NCBI RefSeq assembly: GCF_000970045.1
Contig: NZ_CP009505.1
Coordinates: forward strand, 3,930,808-3,994,807
Length of the DNA stretch: 64,000 nt
Direction of reading: 5' to 3'
DNA from: Methanosarcina sp. MTP4
GTDB lineage: Archaea > Halobacteriota > Methanosarcinia > Methanosarcinales > Methanosarcinaceae
Below are positions 45,368-55,025 of this stretch, piece by piece. The notes beneath the pieces were generated by a model. That model was not told where the DNA came from. It ran no database searches and saw nothing but the letters and a program-made list of their open reading frames with translations. Each line of letters starts with the position of its first letter. Position 1 is the stretch's first letter. The translations under genes and the position numbers were made by a program.

Positions 45368-45478
45368 GGGGCTGCAGGTAAACCCGAGCAATAATAATTC
45401 GTAAATAAATAATTGAGAAATGAATAATTGAGAAATGGCGGCGGCTTTTAACGAAACATTATTTTACGAAAAAGCCCA

Positions 45479-46027
45479 ATGAGGCATCTTATGCTCACCC
45501 TCGGAATCGTAAATACTTATGACAAGATCAAGGTCCTTGACGCTCACTACCGTGCAATCGCAAGAGCCGCACCCATCTGCCATGCTTTTGGCTTTCACCT
45601 GGCCCTTTTTGACTTTCCTTTCAAAATGACAGCCGAAGAGCTGGTAGCTTTCGTTATGGACAAGACCACAATCGGGGAGTCAGGAAGTTACCTTAAGACC
45701 CTTTACGAGACCAACCACCTCTCGGTCTTCGACCTGCCAAAGAAAGGGTTCCAGGCCCAGTTCGGGGAAATCGTTATAACCACTTCGAAACCCGACCCGA
45801 AAAAACAGATCATGCCTGTGCAGATTGCCGAAGAAGCGCTCCGGAACAGGTCATTTCTTTTCCTTGTGGGGCTCGGGAGAAAAGGGCTTCCAAAAGAGCT
45901 TTTCGGGAGAGGGAAGTACCACCTGGACATAACCTGTAAGGGGCTCTCCCTTGAAACCTGCACGGCAATCGGAGCGATTCCGGCTAACCTCTCCGGGCTT
46001 ATGGCAAACCTGGAGACGAAAAAATAA
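45479..46027 (+). CDS. DUF531 family archaeal protein
   Basis: The start GIVNTYDKIKVLDAHYRAIA and the following HAFGFHLALFDFP are typical of DUF531, a methanogen-wide family related in fold to SPOUT RNA methyltransferases. The segment FLVGLGRKGLPKELFGRGKY and the glycine-rich end fit a SAM-binding knot. The RNA target is not known. The 182-residue frame has alternative starts at ATG 45479 and 45488; the second fits the family start. Confidence 0.85.
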   Translation: MRHLMLTLGIVNTYDKIKVLDAHYRAIARAAPICHAFGFHLALFDFPFKMTAEELVAFVMDKTTIGESGSYLKTLYETNHLSVFDLPKKGFQAQFGEIVITTSKPDPKKQIMPVQIAEEALRNRSFLFLVGLGRKGLPKELFGRGKYHLDITCKGLSLETCTAIGAIPANLSGLMANLETKK

Positions 46028-46246
46028 GTTCCAGAAACCTTTCTGGGCTGGTCATTCAAAATTTTTCCGGAATTATTATATATTATTATGACCAAGTAAT
46101 ACTGCACTGTGGGAAACAGAAATGAAGTTTGCCATGTTCGTGTGGGGTTTTCGTTTCAGGAATGAGTAAAATATTCTTTTCAGAAACAAATGGAATTTTG
46201 ACCCTTCGAGCCTGGCGTGTAACATTGAAGAGACAGGAGGGATTTA

Positions 46247-46408
46247 ATGAGTGAATTAAATCCGGAATATAGAAAACGCAAAGAATATAGAAAAGAAAAT
46301 TGTATGAACAGCAGTTACCATACTGTTGTAAAAGGCTGTACTGACAGCCTGGACACAGATGAATTAGACCTTTACCGCTTTATGATAGGCGGGATGCAGG
46401 GAAAATAA
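46247..46408 (+). CDS. Small hydrophilic protein of 53 residues
   Basis: ATG 46247 follows a strong AGGAGGG (46235-46241) with ideal spacing. The frame gives 53 residues starting MSELNPEYRKRKEYRKENC and ending MIGGMQGK, with two cysteines and a basic first third. It stops 43 bases before the cysteine desulfurase gene, on the same strand. I know no family. The ribosome site is stronger than that of most genes nearby. Confidence 0.6.
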   Translation: MSELNPEYRKRKEYRKENCMNSSYHTVVKGCTDSLDTDELDLYRFMIGGMQGK

Positions 46409-46451
46409 ACCTGCACAAACTTTTTTTATTTAATCTTACCTAGAAAAAAGC

Positions 46452-47633
46452 ATGTACGATGTATATGCGGTTCGCAAAGATTTCCCTGTTTTAAAAGAAG
46501 TCGTGTACCTCGATAGCACGGCGACCACGCAGACCCCGGTACCTGCGGTTGAAGCCATGAACGAATTCTTCTATAGATACGCAGGCAACCACGGGAGGGG
46601 AGCCCACCGCCTGGCCCGCGAGACCACAAACCACTATGAAGACGCGAGGGAAACGGTAGCCCGCTTCCTGAACAGCGAACCCTCAAAGACCGTTTTTACA
46701 AAAAACACCACTGAAGGGATCAACCTCGTGGCAAACAGTTACCCCTGGGAAGCAGGAGACCACATCATCACAACCCTGATAGAGCACCATTCCAACCTTC
46801 TGCCCTGGCTGCGCCTGCAAAAGTTCGGGGTAAACATAACGGTCGTGCACCCTGACAGGGAAGGCAGGATCGATCCGGCTGTCATAGAAGCTGCCATCAC
46901 CGACAGGACGAAGCTTATTGCGGTAACCCAGGTCTCAAACGTCTTTGGCTCCGTCCAGGACGTGGAAAGGATTACGAAAATTGCCCACCGGCATGGCATA
47001 AAGATCCTGATTGACGGCGCCCAGTCCGCAGGACACATGCCAGTTGATCTCTCCGCGCTTGGCTGCGACTTTTTTGCGACCGCAGGCCATAAGGGCCTCC
47101 TCGGTCCCCAGGGCACGGGGGTCCTGTATATAAAGGAGCCGGATGAGCTCGAAAGTGCCTCCGTTGGAGGTGGGGCTGTCTCGGAAGTAAGCGGGCTCTC
47201 TTTTGTCCTGGAACCTTCCCCGGCCTGTTTTGAAGCCGGAACCCCAAACATCCCCGGCGTAATCGGGCTTGGAAGGGCAGTTGAATATGTAAAGGAAATC
47301 GGAGTTCCCGAAATAGAAAAGCAGGAAATTACGCTTGCGCGGGAGACGGCAAAGAGGCTTTCCGAACTTGAACATGTGGAGGTTTACGGCCCCGAAAATA
47401 GGGCTGGGGTCGTGCCCTTCAACGTCCGTGGGCTGCACGCCCATGACGTTGCCCTGATCCTGGACCAGAGCAGGAAAATCTGCGTCCGAAGCGGCCATCA
47501 CTGCGCAATCCCCAGCGTCCGCTTTCTGGAAGTGGATAGTACGGTAAGGGCATCCTTTGCACTGTACAATACCGAAGAAGAAGTAGACATCCTGGTAAAC
47601 GCGGTCAACGAACTCAAAGCCCTAGTTGGCTGA
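46452..47633 (+). CDS. sufS: Cysteine desulfurase, SufS/CsdA type
   Basis: This PLP enzyme takes sulfur from cysteine for iron-sulfur or other cofactors. The 393 residues have the cofactor lysine Lys214 in ATAGHKGLLG, an upstream HHS motif in IEHHSNLLP, the PLP-phosphate Asp in LIDGAQSAGH and the active-site Cys351 in RSGHHCAIPS, marking a group II enzyme. No SufBC or IscU gene lies nearby. A small protein gene precedes it. Confidence 0.92.
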   Translation: MYDVYAVRKDFPVLKEVVYLDSTATTQTPVPAVEAMNEFFYRYAGNHGRGAHRLARETTNHYEDARETVARFLNSEPSKTVFTKNTTEGINLVANSYPWEAGDHIITTLIEHHSNLLPWLRLQKFGVNITVVHPDREGRIDPAVIEAAITDRTKLIAVTQVSNVFGSVQDVERITKIAHRHGIKILIDGAQSAGHMPVDLSALGCDFFATAGHKGLLGPQGTGVLYIKEPDELESASVGGGAVSEVSGLSFVLEPSPACFEAGTPNIPGVIGLGRAVEYVKEIGVPEIEKQEITLARETAKRLSELEHVEVYGPENRAGVVPFNVRGLHAHDVALILDQSRKICVRSGHHCAIPSVRFLEVDSTVRASFALYNTEEEVDILVNAVNELKALVG

Positions 47634-47757
47634 GTCCCTTTCAACCGTGGACTGAATCCCTGCTACTCCGGGATACAGGCTATAGTTAATATAGGAAATT
47701 TGTATAGAAGTTCCATACACATTGGAGCAAAAAGTCAACTACCCCGGGGCTAAAAGT

Positions 47758-47788
47758 TCAGGGGTCCCCTGATAAGGCAATATAAAAG
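47758..47788 (+). promoter_or_regulatory. Palindrome and TATA-like element upstream of the KaiC-like gene
   Basis: TCAGGGG-T-CCCCTGA (47758-47772) is a perfect inverted repeat ten bases upstream of TATAAAAG (47781-47788), itself 35 bases before the ATG. This spacing suits an archaeal promoter with an adjacent operator. Confidence 0.5.
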
Positions 47789-47822
47789 ATTTTATAAAAA
47801 ATCAAGCTTCGGAGCACGAAAC

Positions 47823-48527
47823 ATGGAGCGAATAACAAGCGGAATCAGAGGGTTAGACCCTCTTCTGGGAGGCGGGTACCCTGAAGGAAAAGGAATCCTT
47901 ATCACAGGACCCACAGGTTCCGGAAAAACAATCATCGGGATACATTTTTTGTACAGTAACTGCAGCGCCGGAAAGAAAGGACTTTTGATCCTGACCAGAG
48001 GACTTCTGGAAGACCTGGTCCTGCAGTCAAAAGACCTGGGAATGGACCTTGAACCCTTTATAGATTCAGGGACACTTGTGGTAGAAAATGTTTTTGAGAA
48101 CCGCATCCGGGAAACAATTTCTTCTTCGCGTCTGGGAAAAGGGCTTGAAATCAGGGAAAAAGACAGGATATCACAAATAAAAACCCTCTCAAAAGATGTT
48201 GAAGTTGTTGTTCAGGACAGCCTTGGGGCATTCACAAGTACGCAGGGCTGTGTTGGAGGAGACCCTTTCAAAAAGTTCGACCCTATCTACAGAATCCTAG
48301 CAGAACACGGGTGCACATCCCTTTTCCTCATAGACGACCGTGCCCATCAGCAGCTTAAGGGTTTTGCAGACTACCTGGTATTCGGGAAAATCGAACTGAA
48401 ACTCAGGGAAGATGGCATAAGTGGAAAATTTTCACGCTACCTTTCGGTAACAAAGATGCGCGCCACAGAGCTCTCCCTTGAAAACGTCCAGTTTGAGCTG
48501 ACCTCGTCCGGGATCAGGGTAAAATAA
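47823..48527 (+). CDS. KaiC-like RecA-superfamily ATPase
   Basis: The 234-residue protein has one RecA/KaiC core: Walker A GPTGSGKT at 29-36, a hydrophobic strand VEVVVQDSLGAF at the Walker B position, and SGKFSRYLSVTKMRATE near the end. ArlH, the regulatory ATPase of archaella, is of this type, and a secretion ATPase gene follows 300 bases downstream. The link to the pilus machine is inferred from position only; many KaiC-like proteins are regulators. It may lack a catalytic glutamate near Walker B. Confidence 0.75.
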   Translation: MERITSGIRGLDPLLGGGYPEGKGILITGPTGSGKTIIGIHFLYSNCSAGKKGLLILTRGLLEDLVLQSKDLGMDLEPFIDSGTLVVENVFENRIRETISSSRLGKGLEIREKDRISQIKTLSKDVEVVVQDSLGAFTSTQGCVGGDPFKKFDPIYRILAEHGCTSLFLIDDRAHQQLKGFADYLVFGKIELKLREDGISGKFSRYLSVTKMRATELSLENVQFELTSSGIRVK

Positions 48528-48831
48528 AGCCCGGAACCCGGATGTTTCAAACTTTTTTGATTTATTTTAGGTTCCGCAGCCGGTTATGAAGCAGTTTTGG
48601 TATTAAATATTTATGAAGATATATGTCCAGATATTATCTATTTCAATATTAATTCAGAAAAAGAATAAACATTAAATTGGTAACAGAAATATTTAATCGA
48701 CAACATGCGCAATAGGTGGCGAGAAGGATAAAAATATATAGATATTAACAAAGAAAAAAAGGATAAAAATGAGATAAAATCGGACAGAGTGATAGAAAGT
48801 TTTTATAAGATGTTAATCTCTATATAATTTG

Positions 48832-50985
48832 ATGGAGATGCCTCGAGATTCGCAAGAAATAGCTCAAGATTTGGAGGAAACAACTCCAGAGCTAGGGGAA
48901 ACAACTCAGGAGCTGGAAGAAACAACTCTGGAGCTAGGGGAGACAACTCCGGAGCCAGGGGAAACTGCTCAGGAGTTAGAGGAAACAACTCAGGAGTTAG
49001 GGGAGACTGCTCAGGAGTTAGAGGAAACAACTCAGGAGTTAGAGGAAACAACTCAGGAGTTAGAGGAAACAACTCAGGAGTTAGAGGAAACTGCTCAGGA
49101 GTCAGAAGAAATAACATTGGAATTAGGGGGAACTACTCAGGGATTAGAGGAAACAACGCTGGAGTTAGGGGAGACTACCCAGGGATTAGAGGAAACAACG
49201 CTGGAGTTAGGGGAGACTATCCAGGGATTGGAGGAAACAACACCGGATTTAGGGGGAACTACCCAGGAACTGGAAGAGAACATTCCAGATTTGGGGGGAG
49301 CAACCGAAGCCGCAAATAAGGGAAGCGGTAAAAAAATATCAGGAAAATATGGCTTTATTTCCGAGTTGATTGAAAATAATGAATTTATTGCGGAAATAAT
49401 GGAAAAGGCAAAAAGCCTTTTTGAAAAACCTCTGCGTACCCTTCCGGATTACAAACCTGAAATAGATGGCCCACTCATTTCGTTTGAAGTGCCCGAGGGA
49501 TTAAAGGAAGTAGAAAGGTACTGGATTCAGGAGCCTTATGCGTTTATATCAATTCTTGAAGATAAGAGAACCAGGTATTACAAGCTGGTTGAACCTGCCC
49601 TGACAAAGTTCGAAAAAGAACTGCTAGAACGGATCTATGAAGACTTCCAAGACATCCTGGTCCTGAACCCCACCACTTCCAGATTCGAAAAAGAAACGCT
49701 CCTGATTGACAGAACTCTTTACCTGCTTGAACGCTACAGGGCCGAACTTTCAACATCAACCCTTTACAGGATTATGTATTACCTTCGAAGGAACCTGCTT
49801 GGTTACGAAAAAATCAATCCTCTTCTTTATGACCCTTATATTGAAGACATCTCATGTGACGGGGTGGGGGTTCCCGTTTACATTTACCACAACAGGTATT
49901 TTAACATCGAAAGCAACATTTCCTTTGAAGAAGAAGAGCTTGATTCTCTGGTAATCAAGATGTGCCAGCTGAATAACAAGCACATCTCCGTGAGCCAGCC
50001 TATCGTGGACGCGACAATCCTTGACGGGTCAAGGCTCCAGGCAATGCTCGGCAGGGAGATCACACCCCGAGGGAGTACCTTTACCATCCGTAAGTTCAGG
50101 AAAGACCCTATCACTCCTATCGACCTGCTCAATTTCAAGACATGTGACCTGGAAATGCTAATCTATCTCTGGCTTGTTATTGAAAACGGCTATAACATTC
50201 TTTTTGCAGGCGGAACTGCTTCAGGGAAGACTTCAATGCTTAACGCGACCTCCCTTTTCATGCCTTCCACCGCAAAGATCGTTTCCATCGAAGACACCAG
50301 GGAACTTTTACTCTACCACAACAACTGGATTTCCGGAATCTCAAGAGAAAGCTTCACCTCCGACAGTACCGGCGAAGTTTCCATGTACGACCTTTTGAGG
50401 GCTTCCCTCAGGCAGCGCCCGGATTATATCATAGTGGGTGAAGTGAGAGGCAATGAAGCCCTTACTTTATTCCAGGCGATGTCTACGGGACACGCGACCA
50501 GTTCGACCATGCACGCAGGAGACGTCCAGACCGTCATAAACAGGCTTACCCACGAACCAATCAACGTGCCCCACCTTATGCTGCAGTCCCTGGACGTGCT
50601 CTGTATCCAGGAGCAGGTATACATAGAAGAGGAAAGAGTGAGGAGGAGCCGGAGCCTCGTGGAAGTCCTTAACGTGGACCCGGAAACCGAAGACCTGAGC
50701 ATAAACGAACTTTTCAACTGGGAACCTTCAGGGGATTGCTTTGCCAAGGTAGGGGACTCTTACCTCCTTCAGGACATCATGCATGTGCGGGGCTGGGATA
50801 CCAGCCGACTGCGGCAGGAAATCGAAAACAGGATGAAAATCCTGACCTACATGTACGAGAAGGACATGAGGGATTACATCCAGGTGTCCCTGGTGGTGCA
50901 GGCATATCAGAGCTATCCGAAGATGGTCATGGAATACATAGAAAATGACAACCTGAAGGATATGATCGAAACTATGGTGAGTTGA
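48832..50985 (+). CDS. Type II/IV secretion ATPase (GspE/TadA/ArlI-like) with N-terminal heptad repeats
   Basis: This hexameric ATPase powers assembly of type IV pili or archaella. The catalytic half has Walker A AGGTASGKTSM (about 461-470), an Asp box SIEDTRELLLYH, and RPDYIIVGEVRGNEAL with HATSSTMHAGD. Unusually, residues 14-160 consist of about 21 seven-residue repeats such as ELEETTQ and ELGETTQ, very acidic and with Leu at a fixed place. The core from about residue 165 has normal length. Start is ATG 48832 (or 48838); no ribosome site is visible and a TATA-like tract lies just upstream. The membrane platform gene follows. Confidence 0.9.
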   Translation: MEMPRDSQEIAQDLEETTPELGETTQELEETTLELGETTPEPGETAQELEETTQELGETAQELEETTQELEETTQELEETTQELEETAQESEEITLELGGTTQGLEETTLELGETTQGLEETTLELGETIQGLEETTPDLGGTTQELEENIPDLGGATEAANKGSGKKISGKYGFISELIENNEFIAEIMEKAKSLFEKPLRTLPDYKPEIDGPLISFEVPEGLKEVERYWIQEPYAFISILEDKRTRYYKLVEPALTKFEKELLERIYEDFQDILVLNPTTSRFEKETLLIDRTLYLLERYRAELSTSTLYRIMYYLRRNLLGYEKINPLLYDPYIEDISCDGVGVPVYIYHNRYFNIESNISFEEEELDSLVIKMCQLNNKHISVSQPIVDATILDGSRLQAMLGREITPRGSTFTIRKFRKDPITPIDLLNFKTCDLEMLIYLWLVIENGYNILFAGGTASGKTSMLNATSLFMPSTAKIVSIEDTRELLLYHNNWISGISRESFTSDSTGEVSMYDLLRASLRQRPDYIIVGEVRGNEALTLFQAMSTGHATSSTMHAGDVQTVINRLTHEPINVPHLMLQSLDVLCIQEQVYIEEERVRRSRSLVEVLNVDPETEDLSINELFNWEPSGDCFAKVGDSYLLQDIMHVRGWDTSRLRQEIENRMKILTYMYEKDMRDYIQVSLVVQAYQSYPKMVMEYIENDNLKDMIETMVS
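48868..49308. repeat. 21-bp coding minisatellite, about 21 units
   Basis: The repeat CAGGAGTTAGAGGAAACAAC plus T and its variants encode the seven-residue units of the secretion ATPase N-terminus. Copies differ by point changes but never by a frame shift. Minus-strand frames through the same bases are shadows. Confidence 0.85.
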
Positions 50986-50997
50986 AGGGGGGAGCAT

Positions 50998-52983
50998 ATG
51001 ACTTTTACACCTGTGGACGAGCTAGCGTACCGGGCTTTCGGGGATTATCTTTATAAAAATAAAGAGAGCTTCAAAGTGCTCAGGGTAAAGATACGCCAAT
51101 CGCACATTTCCACGCCCGTGGACCAGTACCTGGCTTCGACTTTATTTTATTCACTGCTCTCAGGTTTCATCGGAGGGTTTTTCGGGCTATGGCTGGGTCT
51201 TAAGACATTTGCAGACCCCGGGGCACGCCTCAGTCTCTTTGCGGACTCCGTGCGAGTTGGCTTTGCGGGTGACCACCTGTACCTCCTAGCATTTTTAAGC
51301 GCCATCGTTTTCTTTTTGCTAGGGTTCCTGTTCATCTTCGGCCTTGCATACATCTACCCCTATCTTCAGGCGGATATCCGCAATGCCTGTATCGAAAAAT
51401 CCATGCTCCCGGCAGTAACCTATATTTATGCCCTGACAAAAGGGGGCATGTCTCTCTTTGACGTATTCAGGTCTTTGAGCTCCTATACCCATATATTCGG
51501 GGCAAGTGCCGAGGAAATATCCTATATCGTGAGGGACATGGACTACCTGGGCAAAGATTTCATAACCGCCCTTAAAGATGCCAAGGAACGGACCCCTTCA
51601 GAACGCTTCAAGGATTTTGTAGAAGGGTTGATCCTTGTTTCAAGCAGCGGGAGCGTGACGGAATACATCAAAAACAAGGCCGAACAATACCAGGATATGG
51701 CTGAACTGGCAAACCGGAACCTGTTAAAGAGGCTTGACGTCCTGGCTGAAGTTTATGTGACAGTGCTGGTAGCAGGCCCCCTTTTCATAATGACAACCCT
51801 TGTCGTGCTTCAATTCTTCCGGCCGGCTTCAGCTCAGATCCTCTACATGCTCATTTACGTGATAATCCCCCTGTCGAGCATGCTTTTCCTTGTGCTCCTG
51901 GACACCATAGGAGAACTTGGGCTGAACCCTGAAAAAGCCAAGGTTTCCGGCTTTTCCCTGAACCTTTCCGACATTCCCGAGATCGACTCCGGCCTGAGTG
52001 AAGAGGAAGAGGTAGAGCGAAAGAAAAAGTTCCGCCTATACAGACAGCTCTTCAATATAAGGGAAATCATATTCAACCCTTACAGGTCTATCCGGGACGA
52101 GCCAAGATACACTTTCCTTTTCGGAATCCCTCTGGGGTTATTCTATCTTGCCCGCCTCCCGAGTACAATTCCGAATATGGATTTAGGCTTCCACTGGAAC
52201 CCCAACTTTGCCCACATCAGCAGCAACAGCATTGAACTGTTCACCGGGCTTGATGATTACATCGTCATTTTCCTTTCCGTCGCCCTGATTCCCTTCATTA
52301 TTTTTTACGAAATCAGGGCCTGGAGGATACGGAAGATTGACGAGAGGATGCCCGATTTCCTGAGGAGCCTTTCCAGCATGAACGACTCGGGGATCCTGCT
52401 TTCCAATTCCCTGAAAATCATGGCAAACTCCAAAATGGGGATCCTGAGCAAAGAGCTTAAAAAACTGAAGGAAGACATCTCCTGGGGAACTTCCACTTCA
52501 AGAGCCCTGATGAAACTTGAAAATAGTATCAGGACCGCCGTATCAACGCGGATTCTCCATACCCTGATAAAGGCGAATGAGTCCACAAGCGACCTGAAAA
52601 ACGTACTTTACATCACTTCGGAACAGGTCAAGAGCGAGGAAAGACTGAAGAAAGAACGCTCATCGGAAATGGTGATCTACATTTTCACCATCTACGTGGC
52701 TTTCTTTGTCTTCCTATTCATCGTCTACATCCTGAGCGTGTACTTCTTCCCCGAAAGCGCCTCGTTTAAAAATTCGGCCAACGGAGGCGGGTACGGAGGG
52801 GTTGGAAACAGCTTCTTCAATATCGAAGAGTACACGATGCTCATGTTCCACTCGGCCCTGGTCCAGGGATTCACTTCGGGACTTGTTGCAGGGAAGATGG
52901 GGCACGGCTCGGCATACATGGGCCTGAAGTACAGCGTCAGCATGATGATAGCCACGTATCTGCTGTTCACATTCTTTGTCTGA
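50998..52983 (+). CDS. Type II secretion F-domain membrane protein (TadC/ArlJ-like platform)
   Basis: The 661-residue platform protein of the pilus machine holds two F domains, each a helical bundle flanked by membrane segments. Hydrophobic spans are seen near residues 40-62, 95-118, 250-300 (two), 365-385 and 420-440, with several more at the C-terminus. Soluble helical parts such as GGMSLFDVFRSLSSYTH and DSGILLSNSLKIMANS are characteristic. It starts 12 bases after the ATPase gene, preceded by GGGGGGAG. It overlaps the next frame. Confidence 0.9.
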   Translation: MTFTPVDELAYRAFGDYLYKNKESFKVLRVKIRQSHISTPVDQYLASTLFYSLLSGFIGGFFGLWLGLKTFADPGARLSLFADSVRVGFAGDHLYLLAFLSAIVFFLLGFLFIFGLAYIYPYLQADIRNACIEKSMLPAVTYIYALTKGGMSLFDVFRSLSSYTHIFGASAEEISYIVRDMDYLGKDFITALKDAKERTPSERFKDFVEGLILVSSSGSVTEYIKNKAEQYQDMAELANRNLLKRLDVLAEVYVTVLVAGPLFIMTTLVVLQFFRPASAQILYMLIYVIIPLSSMLFLVLLDTIGELGLNPEKAKVSGFSLNLSDIPEIDSGLSEEEEVERKKKFRLYRQLFNIREIIFNPYRSIRDEPRYTFLFGIPLGLFYLARLPSTIPNMDLGFHWNPNFAHISSNSIELFTGLDDYIVIFLSVALIPFIIFYEIRAWRIRKIDERMPDFLRSLSSMNDSGILLSNSLKIMANSKMGILSKELKKLKEDISWGTSTSRALMKLENSIRTAVSTRILHTLIKANESTSDLKNVLYITSEQVKSEERLKKERSSEMVIYIFTIYVAFFVFLFIVYILSVYFFPESASFKNSANGGGYGGVGNSFFNIEEYTMLMFHSALVQGFTSGLVAGKMGHGSAYMGLKYSVSMMIATYLLFTFFV

Positions 52984-53005
52984 GGCAGTGAAAAGGGGAG
53001 ATCAG

Positions 53006-53956
53006 GTGCCTGAAGGAAAAAGTATCATGAAAAATGACCGGGCAGTATCGGAAACAATGGGGGTGGCGCTCCTCATAGGCATTGTAGTCATCATGCTCAG
53101 CGTCGAGGGAGCGTTCGTATTTTCCCGGGGAGGCCCGGACGACTTCCCCCATGCCAGCCTGCAGGAGTGGATGGACACCTCGACTGAGACCATCTACATC
53201 AAGCACTGCTCCGGGGAAGCGATAAGGACCGACGAACTGGAAATAGTGGCCAATATCAATGGGAAAAGGTATGTCCATACATCCTCCGAAATATGCGAGG
53301 ACCTTGGAAACAAAAGCCACTGGGAACTTGGAGAAGTTCTGGTTATCAATGCGAGCAGCGAATGGGGCCTCAATCTCAAGGACTACGATCAAATAGACTT
53401 CTATATCATTGACACCCCCACGAAAGAGTTAATCCAGAGAGTGAAGTTTACGACAGATTATCGAAAGACTCCATATGAAATAGGATGGATTACCCCAATG
53501 GGAGGGGTAACCGATACTTCAGGGGGATCAGCGACTCTCGCAGATGTCCAGAGGGAAAATGACTCAGATTGGACTGTATATGAGCCCCCTTATGAATATG
53601 TAAACTCGAGCATATATGAAGAATTTGATTTTGGGGTCAATCCCTGCATGTACGGGTATAGGCCTGGAGACAGCCTCTCAAATGTAACTCTCAAGATAGT
53701 CTATAGGACAAACGACAACTCCCTCCTGAAAATAATATTTAAATTTTATGATCTGGATGACCCTGATATCTGGATATCTCACGAACAAACTCTTCCAGAG
53801 AAAAATCACTTTTATACCGCACACATAAACCTCACAGAATACGTAAACACCACCGAAGACCTCGCAAATTTCAAGATCAGGCTTGAATCTGCAACACATG
53901 CAAATTCCGAAAACAAAGAAATAAATATCGATTATTTGGGGTTGTGGGTAGAGTGA
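53006..53956 (+). CDS. Pilin-like protein A1 with shared C-terminal domain
   Basis: The N-terminus (KNDRAVSETMGVALLIGIVV) is a class III-like pilin signal and hydrophobic stem. Then follow WMDTSTETIYIKHCSGEA and an Ig-like domain, a Gly/Ser linker (TDTSGGSATL) and a C-terminal domain running from LKIVYRTNDNS to INIDYLGLWVE. I choose GTG 53006 because GGGGAGA lies just before it; ATG 53027 is an alternative. It is 316 residues, with several NxS/T sites, as in surface proteins. It follows the platform gene, so it is likely a pilus subunit. Confidence 0.75.
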   Translation: MPEGKSIMKNDRAVSETMGVALLIGIVVIMLSVEGAFVFSRGGPDDFPHASLQEWMDTSTETIYIKHCSGEAIRTDELEIVANINGKRYVHTSSEICEDLGNKSHWELGEVLVINASSEWGLNLKDYDQIDFYIIDTPTKELIQRVKFTTDYRKTPYEIGWITPMGGVTDTSGGSATLADVQRENDSDWTVYEPPYEYVNSSIYEEFDFGVNPCMYGYRPGDSLSNVTLKIVYRTNDNSLLKIIFKFYDLDDPDIWISHEQTLPEKNHFYTAHINLTEYVNTTEDLANFKIRLESATHANSENKEINIDYLGLWVE

Positions 53957-54056
53957 AACTTATAAAGAATTATGAAAAAGGAAGGTTTTGATCTCCCTTT
54001 TCGGGAAAAGGAAAAAGAGATACTGGGGATTAAAAATATTTAAGAGAGGAATCGGT

Positions 54057-54995
54057 TTGTTTGATGTAAAAAAACTCCTAAAAAACCGCTGTGCCGTTTC
54101 GGAAGTTATGGGAGAAGTCCTCCTGACGAGTATAGCAGTCCTTCTTGTCAGTTTTATTGCCATATTCATATCCACATATGACGGAGCTACTGACATCCCC
54201 CACACCCAGGTAAAAGAATGGATGGATACAGATAGCAATATGATCTACCTGAAACACAGCGGGGGAGAGTTTCTCGAAACCGAAGCCATTGAGATCGTAG
54301 CAAACATCAACGGAGAAAGGTATGTTTACCCGTCATCCGAGATTTATACAAATCTGGGGAACAGTAGCAGCTGGCAACTGGGGGATACTATAGCTATTGA
54401 TACGTACAACGAATGGGGAGTAAACATTACGAATGATAACGAAATCAGGGTATTCCTGATTGATACTTCCACCAGGCAGACAATCCAATACTTAACAGTT
54501 TCTTTGGAAGAAACTGGAAGTTCCGATTGGGTTCCTCCTCAGGGCGAGGTAGAAGATACCTCTACTGGAGGTATTGCAACGCCCTATCATGTGTATGAAG
54601 AAAGCGACAACCTTTACACTACCTATTATCCCCCTCAGAATTTAAACAACTACAGACATGAAGAATTTAATTTTACCGCACCCTCAACCATCTGGGGAAT
54701 CGATCGAGGAGGCAACGTTACGGATGTGGATTTAAAAATCGTATACAGGACAAAGGACAACTCGTTTAAAAATATAAAACTTAGAATATGGGATGCATAT
54801 CCCCTCAGCGGAACCTGGCATGAAGAAACTCTCGAGGAACAAACCTCATTTGCCCCTAAGACCATCGATCTCTCGACCTACATAAACAATACTTATGACT
54901 TAGAGAATTTAACGGTCCAGCTGGTAGCCGAATCAACCCCGGAAAGTGCCGGAAAAACCCTGAACGTTGATTATATCGCATTAAAGGTAAGTTAA
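54057..54995 (+). CDS. Pilin-like protein A2 with shared C-terminal domain
   Basis: A paralogue of A1: NRCAVSEVMGEVLLTSIAVL stem, KEWMDTDSNMIYLKHSGGEF, then IVANINGERYVYPSSEIY. The C-terminal domain runs from LKIVYRTKDNS to LNVDYIALKVS. The frame is open from 53988, but TTG 54057 follows GAGAGGA at a fitting distance and places the stem close to the start, giving 312 residues. Asn-X-Ser/Thr sites are frequent. It is probably co-transcribed with A1. Confidence 0.72.
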   Translation: MFDVKKLLKNRCAVSEVMGEVLLTSIAVLLVSFIAIFISTYDGATDIPHTQVKEWMDTDSNMIYLKHSGGEFLETEAIEIVANINGERYVYPSSEIYTNLGNSSSWQLGDTIAIDTYNEWGVNITNDNEIRVFLIDTSTRQTIQYLTVSLEETGSSDWVPPQGEVEDTSTGGIATPYHVYEESDNLYTTYYPPQNLNNYRHEEFNFTAPSTIWGIDRGGNVTDVDLKIVYRTKDNSFKNIKLRIWDAYPLSGTWHEETLEEQTSFAPKTIDLSTYINNTYDLENLTVQLVAESTPESAGKTLNVDYIALKVS

Positions 54996-55025
54996 AACAG
55001 TAAAATGAAGCCGGAAGGAAGAAAC

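Noticed and set aside
48803-49117. Minus-strand Leu/Pro repeat frame
   Set aside because: Shadow of the heptad repeats of the secretion ATPase.
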